Shown here one piece after another: positions 1 through 4,811 of a stretch of DNA of 11,322 nt. The notes beneath the pieces were generated by a model. The model was not told the DNA's origin and did no database searches. It worked only from the letters and a program-made list of their open reading frames with translations. This stretch comes from GCA-2401735 sp051252095. GTDB taxonomy: Bacteria; Pseudomonadota; Gammaproteobacteria; Burkholderiales; Methylophilaceae. Position 1 is the stretch's first letter. Each line of letters begins with the position of its first letter. The stretch is from assembly GCA_051252095.1 (NCBI GenBank), contig JBPOFK010000032.1:1-11322 (forward strand). Reading direction: 5' to 3'. Made by a program: the position numbers and the translations under genes.

Positions 1-531
1 CATTACTTCTTCTGTAGTTGTATTGTTCCTAACAATTTCTTGAACTAAATCAGGTTGATTTTCTAATAAAGTAGCTAACTGATACTTAGTTAAAGATAGC
101 TCTTCAACAAACTTGTCATCTAGCTTCACACCCTCTTTAGAGTTGAGAGGTACTACAGCTACATTGCGAATAAAATTATAAAGTACTGAAATTTCATCAT
201 TAACAAAAGTAAAGTAAGAGTTATGAGGAACGCCGCTTTCAATAGTGTATTTTTGGATATTTAAAGTGAATATTTCTCTGGTGTCTTCATAAAATTTAGC
301 AGTTATTTCTTGTCTTTCACCATCTGTAATACGTAATGAAATTTGTTTACCATCTTTTATAAATTTATGGGCTTCTTGTCCTTCAACAATTTTAGATATA
401 ATTCTAAATGGTCTAACCAGTTCCTTGACTTCTTTATCATTGTCTAAATAAAAAGTTTTCTTTGATAAAAGAGGGCTTAAGTAAACTCTGTCAGGCCTTT
501 TACTGTTGAAGTAAGTAATGTCATCAGCCAT
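1..531 (-). CDS. Probable N-terminal part of a Shedu-like (SduA) antiphage protein, partial at left edge
   Basis: Reading the minus strand from ATG at 531 gives 177 uninterrupted codons to the window edge, so the C-terminal part is missing. I see an alpha/beta-looking region with DGERQEITAKFYEDTREI at residues 70-87, then an IQKYT segment (92-96), SGVPHNSYFTF (99-109), a helical DEISVLYNFIRNV (112-124) and an EIVRNNTTTEEV stretch at 165-176. From memory this order (G-RQ-I-AKFYEDTR, then G-PH-SFTF, then EI--L--FL, then EV--E-T--DI) matches the N-terminal part of Shedu proteins, single-gene antiphage systems whose C-terminal SduA (DUF4263) domain is a PD-(D/E)XK nuclease. That domain would lie outside the window, so the call is inferred from the N-terminus alone. 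A weak AAGAGA lies 7 nt before the ATG. It could instead be another protein sharing this domain. No signal peptide or membrane segment is visible. Confidence 0.62.
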   Translation of the reverse strand, partial: MADDITYFNSKRPDRVYLSPLLSKKTFYLDNDKEVKELVRPFRIISKIVEGQEAHKFIKDGKQISLRITDGERQEITAKFYEDTREIFTLNIQKYTIESGVPHNSYFTFVNDEISVLYNFIRNVAVVPLNSKEGVKLDDKFVEELSLTKYQLATLLENQPDLVQEIVRNNTTTEEVM

Positions 532-562
532 ATGATTGTCTCTTACTGAATTATATTTAGTA

Positions 563-574
563 AGTAATATTACT
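563..574. repeat. 12-bp perfect palindrome (AGTAATATTACT)
   Basis: This is a self-complementary 12-mer in the spacer upstream of the partial Shedu-like gene, about 32 bp before its start codon. It may be an operator or just AT-rich chance. It belongs to a cluster with the palindromes at 599-608 and 609-624. Confidence 0.5.
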
Positions 575-598
575 CTATAAACTAGTAAGTGGAAAAAG

Positions 599-608
599 AT
601 AGATCTAT
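599..608. repeat. 10-bp perfect palindrome (ATAGATCTAT)
   Basis: Self-complementary 10-mer that directly abuts the 16-bp palindrome starting at 609. Its centre is 35 bp from the centre of the 563-574 palindrome. Function unknown. Confidence 0.45.
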
Positions 609-641
609 ATTGTTAATTAACAATTAGTAATAGTTAACAAT
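609..641. promoter_or_regulatory. 16-bp palindrome plus a third half-site, operator-like
   Basis: Positions 609-624 read ATTGTTAATTAACAAT, a perfect 16-bp palindrome. The half-site TTAACAAT (617-624) occurs again at 634-641, 17 bp along, so one full site and one extra half-site stand side by side. The position, 78 bp or more upstream of the Shedu-like start codon and just beyond the stop codon of the DUF2726 gene, suits a transcription-factor site controlling the Shedu-like gene. The region is very AT-rich, so chance is a real alternative. I find no convincing -35/-10 pair. Confidence 0.4.
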
Positions 642-668
642 TTTAAGCATTTATCGTAGTTAATCTTT

Positions 669-1187
669 CTAAAGAAGTAATGGGTTTTTACTATGGACTT
701 TATTGGTAGAAGTTCGTAACACTTCACGCTGGATTTGGTTAATATCAGGTTTGCTGTTTACATGCCAGCGAATAAGACGAACTTTAGCTGCAGTTAACAC
801 CTTATTTTTTTTGTCATCTGCATCTTGACGATCTGGTCTGTTATGAGAGTTATCATCAAGTTCAATTGCTGCGATTATTGAAAAATCTTTTTCACATACT
901 AAAAAATCAATACTCATACGATTTATTTTATTGAACCAACTGTTAAAGTCATGACCTTTATTTACCCCAATAAAGCGTGATAACTGAACTTGAGCCAAGA
1001 TAATTTTGTCTGGTAACGCTTCCACTAAACGGTGATACATTACCTGCTCAGGTTGTGTTAATGATTTTTTAGAATAATATGGCCAGATTTCTTCTTGTAA
1101 TTGAGGCAGCGGTGTTCCAGCTTTAGAAGCAATGACAACAAAGAAAAATACAATTAAGCCGAGAAATAATAAGATAAAGAATGTCAT
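669..1187 (-). CDS. DUF2726 protein, membrane-anchored, restriction-endonuclease-like core
   Basis: A 172-residue protein. Residues 3-20 form one hydrophobic N-terminal helix, a membrane anchor that would leave the rest in the cytoplasm by the usual topology. Residues 44-160 match DUF2726: LTQPEQVMYHRL (43-54), LAQVQLSRFIG (64-74), INRMSIDFLVC (88-98), AAIELDDNSH (106-115), DDKKNKVL (124-131) and a final strand around VRLIRW. This family is thought to have a PD-(D/E)XK nuclease-like fold; here E47, D94, E109 and D111 are the obvious candidate acidic positions, with K126/K127 following. Substrate and role are not known to me, and DUF2726 proteins are not confined to defence loci. It is 137 bp upstream of the Shedu-like gene on the same strand. 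No Shine-Dalgarno is seen; the leader is AT-rich (TAATAATAAAT). Family call fairly sure, activity uncertain. Confidence 0.8.
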   Translation of the reverse strand: MTFFILLFLGLIVFFFVVIASKAGTPLPQLQEEIWPYYSKKSLTQPEQVMYHRLVEALPDKIILAQVQLSRFIGVNKGHDFNSWFNKINRMSIDFLVCEKDFSIIAAIELDDNSHNRPDRQDADDKKNKVLTAAKVRLIRWHVNSKPDINQIQREVLRTSTNKVHSKNPLLL

Positions 1188-1259
1188 GATTATTTATTAT
1201 TAATGTAAAGCTAAGATTGAAACACTTATGGGGTTAACTTGGTATAGGAAAAATTCCCG

Positions 1260-1544
1260 TTAATTGTGAAATGGCAATACCATTTGTAAATCACGCTCAT
1301 TAAGAAACTCAACAACCTCTATAGCATTTGTCGAGATATTGCCACGCATGTAGTTTGTGTTGCTGAGGAAACGACAGGCTTTCTCGATTTTCTTTTGACA
1401 AATCCCCTGCTCTGCAAGCTTTAATTTTGCTTTGCATATACGTCTGTACCAATGCATACGCCGTCTATTGCAGCGCTTCTCTATGCGCCATGCGCAATAG
1501 AGGGGTTTTAATTCATTTGTCCAATCGGGTAACTCGTAACGCAT
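1260..1544 (-). CDS. Small basic cysteine-patterned protein of unknown function
   Basis: I do not recognise this 94-residue protein. It opens with MRYELPDWTNELKPLYCAW and has a strongly basic stretch around residues 20-42 rich in Arg, Lys, Trp and Tyr. It has five cysteines at 17, 25, 37, 49 and 57, spaced symmetrically 8-12-12-8. Those spacings do not form a CXXC zinc knuckle, so metal or disulfide function is not shown. There is no signal peptide or membrane segment, so a cytoplasmic, possibly nucleic-acid-binding, protein is the simplest reading, but that is inference. The last 25 residues are acidic to neutral (EVVEFLNERDLQ). It lies 72 bp upstream of the DUF2726 gene on the same strand and diverges from the membrane-protein gene at 1640. 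No Shine-Dalgarno precedes its ATG. The aromatic and charged composition looks coding, but a chance frame cannot be excluded. Confidence 0.55.
   Translation of the reverse strand: MRYELPDWTNELKPLYCAWRIEKRCNRRRMHWYRRICKAKLKLAEQGICQKKIEKACRFLSNTNYMRGNISTNAIEVVEFLNERDLQMVLPFHN
1479..1502. other. Strong imperfect hairpin inside the 94-residue gene
   Basis: CTCTATGCGC (1479-1488) can pair with GCGC-A-ATAGAG (1492-1502), giving ten base pairs with one bulged A (1496) and a CAT loop. On the plus strand it is followed by GGGTTTT, which gives a weak intrinsic-terminator look, yet no plus-strand gene lies upstream. It sits over codons about 15-22 of the minus-strand gene. It may be chance or an mRNA structure. 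Confidence 0.35.
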
Positions 1545-1628
1545 TTATTATTACTGTTAGATATGAATGAGTAAACTAAACCCTCTCCAAGCTGACTAAA
1601 TAAGATTAAAATAATGGATATCCAGTTT

Positions 1629-1634
1629 AGGTGA
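1629..1634 (+). promoter_or_regulatory. Shine-Dalgarno AGGTGA that fixes the start at 1640
   Basis: AGGTGA lies 5 nt before ATG 1640. The in-frame GTG at 1631 falls inside this site, so the GTG is very unlikely to be the initiation codon. Confidence 0.75.
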
Positions 1635-1639
1635 TTTGT

Positions 1640-1993
1640 ATGGCAAATAATGAAAAGATAAAAACGAATACGCAAAGTGCCGCTAATTTGCTGAAGATAT
1701 TGTCTTGGTTAGTTTTTTTTATTGCTGGCGTGATGGTTGTTTCTGTTTTAGCTGTAGACATAATGGCACCTGAGTATGAATCACCCAATTCCAGTTTCTG
1801 GCCGATTATGGTGGCATGCTTTGCATTTGGTGCTGTTTTGCTGATTACTGCAAAAGGGCTTTATCAACATTTGCAATGGGCGCGTTACCTTGCTGGTTTT
1901 ATTTCTATTGTTTCTCTTATTGCTTTTCCTATTGGTACTTTTATGGGGCTATTTATTCTTAGCTATTTGCGCAAAGGCTGGGACGAGGCTTAA
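1640..1993 (+). CDS. Small integral membrane protein of unknown function
   Basis: A 117-residue protein starting at ATG 1640. After a short polar, Lys/Asn-rich N-terminus there are three hydrophobic stretches: about residues 20-43 (ILSWLVFFIAGVMVVSVLAV), 54-75 (IMVACFAFGAVLLI) and 85-110, the last containing the pattern FPIGTFMGLFILSYL before a charged tail (RKGWDEA). The FPxGTxxGxxxLxxL ending is common in small uncharacterised bacterial membrane proteins and gives no function. The gene stands 72 bp upstream of ccmA on the same strand. It could share transcription with ccm, but the gap is large compared with the overlaps inside that operon and holds AT-rich sequence that may carry the ccm promoter. 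I see no motif linking it to haem handling. Confidence 0.8.
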   Translation: MANNEKIKTNTQSAANLLKILSWLVFFIAGVMVVSVLAVDIMAPEYESPNSSFWPIMVACFAFGAVLLITAKGLYQHLQWARYLAGFISIVSLIAFPIGTFMGLFILSYLRKGWDEA

Positions 1994-2065
1994 TTTGCCC
2001 TCTTTTGCCGCATATTTAGTCAAAAACCTTTAAAATAACGCAATTCTCAATATTCATAGGTTTGC
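1994..2065 (+). promoter_or_regulatory. Leader of the ccm operon with a weak promoter candidate
   Basis: TAAAAT at 2031-2036 resembles a -10 box (5 of 6 against TATAAT), but the best upstream TTG match (2005-2010) is 20 bp away, which is too far for a good sigma-70 promoter. TAGG at 2057-2060 is the ribosome binding site of ccmA, 5 nt before the ATG. There is no clear terminator for the preceding membrane-protein gene, so read-through into ccm is possible. Confidence 0.3.
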
Positions 2066-2725
2066 ATGGCATCCATAGTGCTAAACAATAGTTTAAGCGT
2101 TAATCAATTAGGTTGTATTCGCGGAGATAGGGTTTTATTTAAAAACCTGTCTTTTCAACTATCTAGCGGCAAAATTCTTTATGTGCAAGGCGAAAATGGT
2201 AGCGGGAAAACCACGCTATTACGCACGCTGTGTGGTTTGTCACCTGCTGCTGCGGGCGATATACAATGGAATCAGCAATCAATCAAATCCTTAGCAGAAG
2301 ACTATCATGGCAAAGCGCTTTATATAGGGCATCACGCCAGTATTAAAGATGATTTAACTGCGGTAGAGAATATTTTATTTTCCTTAACATTGACTGGTTA
2401 TGTCACTTCTCGATCTCAAGCCCTGGCTGCTCTAGAGGCTTTAGGCATTGTGCGCTGTGCTGATTTACCCACGCGTGTTCTATCCCAAGGCCAAAAGAGA
2501 CGTATTGCTTTGGCACAATTATGGTTGCAAGATCAACCAGATAACACGCCTATATGGATACTTGATGAGCCATTTGCTGCATTAGATAGAAGTATGATTA
2601 AAAACCTTACGCAACATATTGAAAAATATGTAAAAGATGGTGGGGTTGTCGTCTTCACATCACATCAAACACCTGAGTTTAATTCAGAATTGGTGCAGCA
2701 TTTGACGTTAGGTGAACATGCATAA
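2066..2725 (+). CDS. ccmA: Haem exporter ATP-binding protein CcmA
   Basis: A 219-residue ABC ATPase. With CcmB it powers release of haem-loaded CcmE from CcmC and CcmD at the inner membrane. All nucleotide-binding elements are present: Walker A GENGSGKT (42-49), ABC signature LSQGQKRR (139-146), Walker B with catalytic Glu in WILDEPF (164-170), D-loop AALD (171-174) and the H-loop His200 in FTSHQ. The LSxGQ(K/R)RR form with an extra Arg, and the short C-terminus, are typical of CcmA. Length matches the family (about 205-220). It is the first clear ccm gene, preceded by TAGG 5 nt from the ATG, and its 3' end overlaps ccmB, which suggests coupled translation of the two transporter subunits. Confidence 0.96.
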   Translation: MASIVLNNSLSVNQLGCIRGDRVLFKNLSFQLSSGKILYVQGENGSGKTTLLRTLCGLSPAAAGDIQWNQQSIKSLAEDYHGKALYIGHHASIKDDLTAVENILFSLTLTGYVTSRSQALAALEALGIVRCADLPTRVLSQGQKRRIALAQLWLQDQPDNTPIWILDEPFAALDRSMIKNLTQHIEKYVKDGGVVVFTSHQTPEFNSELVQHLTLGEHA

Positions 2726-3407
2726 GCAGGCAATTGGTACATTTGCTGTGATGTGGCGTATCTTTATGCGAGATATCACGTTAGCTTGGCGTCGGCGCTC
2801 AGATATGTTGAGTGTTTTCTTTTTCTTTATTATTGCCGCAAGCTTGTTTCCGCTTGGTTTAGGCGCTGATCCTAAGCTATTACATGCCATTGCCCCTAGT
2901 GTGTTGTGGGTATGTGCCCTACTTTCTTGCATGTTGTCTTTACCTCGCATGTTTGCCGCAGATTATGTTGATGGGACGCTAGAACAGCTTATAATATCGA
3001 ACCAGCCAGTTTTGCTCATTACATTGATGAAAACGTTAGCGCATTGGGTGCTTTCTGGCTTACCTTTGGTGCTAGTAGCGCCACTCATTGGGTTGCAATT
3101 TAATTTAAGTGTCAATGAGTTACAAGTGCTTGCCCTATCCTTATTGCTAGGCACGCCAACTTTAAGCCTGATAGGTAGTATCGGTGCGGCATTAACGCTT
3201 GGTTTGCGCGGTGGTGGTGTTTTAATTGCACTGTTGGTGTTGCCGCTTTACATACCCGTATTGGTTTTTGGTGCCGGTGCAGTTAATGCAGTATCGATTG
3301 GCATGAGTGCGGATGGCGGTATTACGTTATTAGGGGCAATGCTGGCGCTTGCATTGGTTTTTGCGCCATTGATGACGAGCCATGCATTGAAAATTGCCGT
3401 TGAGTAG
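2718..3407 (+). CDS. ccmB: Haem exporter membrane subunit CcmB
   Basis: A membrane protein of 229 residues from ATG 2718, with about six hydrophobic helices. It pairs with CcmA to form the CcmAB part of the ABC complex that drives holo-CcmE release. Family hallmarks are the RDITLAWRRR N-terminal amphipathic region, the FAADYVDGTLEQL cytoplasmic motif after the second helix, and the LPLYIPVLVFGAGA segment near the C-terminus. A GTG at 2712 is in frame and would add two residues; I prefer the ATG because AGG at 2710-2712 then sits 5 nt before it, while the GTG would overlap its own ribosome site. It overlaps ccmA by 8 bp and is followed by a 71-bp gap before ccmC. Confidence 0.94.
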   Translation: MHKQAIGTFAVMWRIFMRDITLAWRRRSDMLSVFFFFIIAASLFPLGLGADPKLLHAIAPSVLWVCALLSCMLSLPRMFAADYVDGTLEQLIISNQPVLLITLMKTLAHWVLSGLPLVLVAPLIGLQFNLSVNELQVLALSLLLGTPTLSLIGSIGAALTLGLRGGGVLIALLVLPLYIPVLVFGAGAVNAVSIGMSADGGITLLGAMLALALVFAPLMTSHALKIAVE

Positions 3408-3478
3408 GTGTACAAGCGTCATCATCATTTCAAAGGTAAAACTGGTCATCTGGATTCGTTAGGAAACGTTGTTATTGT

Positions 3479-4204
3479 ATGAATTTATATAAGTACGCAT
3501 CGCCTCAGACATTTTATCCCCTTGCAGGTAAGCTTATCCCTTGGTTTGCCATTGGTGCTGCACTATTAATTATTTATGGCCTATATATCGGCATGTTGAT
3601 TGCACCTACTGATTTTCAACAAGGTGATGCTTACCGCATTATTTATGTGCATGTGCCTGCTGCTTGGTTTTCGATGTTTTTATATGTGGTAATGGCTGGC
3701 TATGCCATATTGGGCTTAACGCTGAATGCTAAGCTATCTTATATGATGGCAAAAAGTATTGCACCGACTGGGGCAATGTTTACGTTTGTTGCACTGGTCA
3801 CAGGTGCTTTTTGGGGCAAACCAACCTGGGGTGCTTGGTGGGTATGGGATGCACGTCTTACTTCTGAACTAATCTTGTTATTTTTGTACATAGGATATAT
3901 GTCTCTACAAGCGGCTATCGATGATACAAGGCGCTCAGACCGCGCTAGCGCCATATTGGCGATTGTCGGTGTGATTAATGTGCCTATTATTTATTTTTCT
4001 GTTAAGTGGTGGAACACCTTGCATCAAGGCTCCTCTATTAACTTGACTACGTCACCCAGTATGGCCGCCATTATGCTTAAAGGTATGTTAGTAATGGCGC
4101 TTGGTTTTTGGTTATATAGTGCGGCTGTGATTTTTATACGTGTCCGGCGAGAAATTGAAGACAGAGAACGCAAAACTGCCTGGTTAAATGAGGCTAAGGA
4201 ATAA
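3479..4204 (+). CDS. ccmC: Haem transport/handling protein CcmC
   Basis: A 241-residue six-helix member of the haem-handling family. It binds haem at the periplasmic face and attaches it to CcmE. The tryptophan-rich WWD signature WGAWWVWD is at residues 117-124, followed by ARLTSELILL. The two axial haem histidines expected from the E. coli protein (H60, H184) correspond to His58 in VHVPAAW and His182 in NTLHQGSS. The start is less certain: AGGA (3461-3464) is 14 nt before the ATG, farther than usual, but the N-terminal sequence to the first helix has normal length. It follows the only sizeable gap in the operon (3408-3478), where I see no clear promoter or hairpin. ccmD begins one base after its stop codon. 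Confidence 0.96.
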   Translation: MNLYKYASPQTFYPLAGKLIPWFAIGAALLIIYGLYIGMLIAPTDFQQGDAYRIIYVHVPAAWFSMFLYVVMAGYAILGLTLNAKLSYMMAKSIAPTGAMFTFVALVTGAFWGKPTWGAWWVWDARLTSELILLFLYIGYMSLQAAIDDTRRSDRASAILAIVGVINVPIIYFSVKWWNTLHQGSSINLTTSPSMAAIMLKGMLVMALGFWLYSAAVIFIRVRREIEDRERKTAWLNEAKE

Positions 4205-4205
4205 T

Positions 4206-4361
4206 ATGTATTGGAAAAGTCTAAACGATTTTTTACATATGGGCGGCTACGGCTTGTATGTATGGGTTTCTTTTGGTGTGACGTTTGGCTGTATGGCGAT
4301 AGAGCTGTTTCTTTTACGCGCAAGAAAATTAAGTCATGAAAAAATAAAGGATTTGTTGTAA
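4206..4361 (+). CDS. ccmD: Small membrane protein CcmD
   Basis: A 51-residue protein in the slot between ccmC and ccmE. It has the CcmD pattern: FLHMGGYGLYVW at residues 9-20, one transmembrane helix to about residue 37, then a basic tail (LRARKLSHEKIKD) in the cytoplasm. In other bacteria CcmD helps release haem-loaded CcmE from the CcmABC complex. ATG 4206 starts one base after the ccmC stop, and its stop TAA (4359-4361) directly abuts the ccmE ATG, so the three genes are probably translated as a coupled run. The length is slightly below the usual 55-70. The identification rests on the MGGYGxYVW motif plus position. Confidence 0.93.
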   Translation: MYWKSLNDFLHMGGYGLYVWVSFGVTFGCMAIELFLLRARKLSHEKIKDLL

Positions 4362-4811
4362 ATGAAATCACGTCACAAACGGATAGCCATCATCGTGGCC
4401 GGTGTTGCTTTGCTCGGGGTTGCAGCAACGTTATTACTGCAGTCATTCCAAAGTAATTTAGTGTTTTTTTTCTCGCCAACAGAAGTTGCGGAAGGCAAGG
4501 CGCCTAAGCAAGGTAATTTCCGTATAGGCGGCTTAGTTGAGACGGGTAGTATTCAAAGAAACGGCACACAGGTTAAATTCAAGGTGACTGACACGGCGAA
4601 GACAATGGATGTGGTTTATACCGGCATTTTGCCAGATTTATTTAAAGAAGGTAAAGGCGTGGTTGCACAAGGTAAGCAAGGTGAAGATGGCGTTTTTGTA
4701 GCCGATCAAGTATTGGCCAAGCATGATGAGAACTATATGCCGCCTGAAGCCGCCGATGCATTAGAAAAAGCCAAAGCAAGTGCAACAATGGTACAAGGAG
4801 AAGCGCCATGA
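4362..4811 (+). CDS. ccmE: Periplasmic haem chaperone CcmE
   Basis: A 149-residue protein with a basic N-terminus (MKSRHKR) and one membrane anchor at about 8-26, then a periplasmic OB-fold beta-barrel (about 45-125). The haem-binding region reads VLAKHDENYMPPE: His121 is the covalent haem attachment residue, equivalent to H130 of E. coli, and Tyr125 the matching axial ligand. It receives haem from CcmC and passes it to CcmF. The FRIGGLVETGSI stretch (53-64) is a standard family motif. The C-terminal tail after PPE is short and ends in Ala/Glu-rich sequence. The variable haem-ligand motif is of the common HxxxY type, not the CxxxY type. Its stop overlaps the ccmF start as ATGA. Confidence 0.96.
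   Translation: MKSRHKRIAIIVAGVALLGVAATLLLQSFQSNLVFFFSPTEVAEGKAPKQGNFRIGGLVETGSIQRNGTQVKFKVTDTAKTMDVVYTGILPDLFKEGKGVVAQGKQGEDGVFVADQVLAKHDENYMPPEAADALEKAKASATMVQGEAP

Noticed and set aside
1247..1257. GGAA-AAA-TTCC hairpin after the 94-residue gene as a terminator
   Set aside because: Four-base-pair stem, too weak, and no T-run beyond it on the minus strand.
1631..1639. GTG at 1631 as the start of the small membrane protein
   Set aside because: It lies inside the AGGTGA ribosome site that is ideally spaced for ATG 1640.
2708..3154. Open frames antisense to ccmB
   Set aside because: No recognisable domain; they shadow a clear CcmB.
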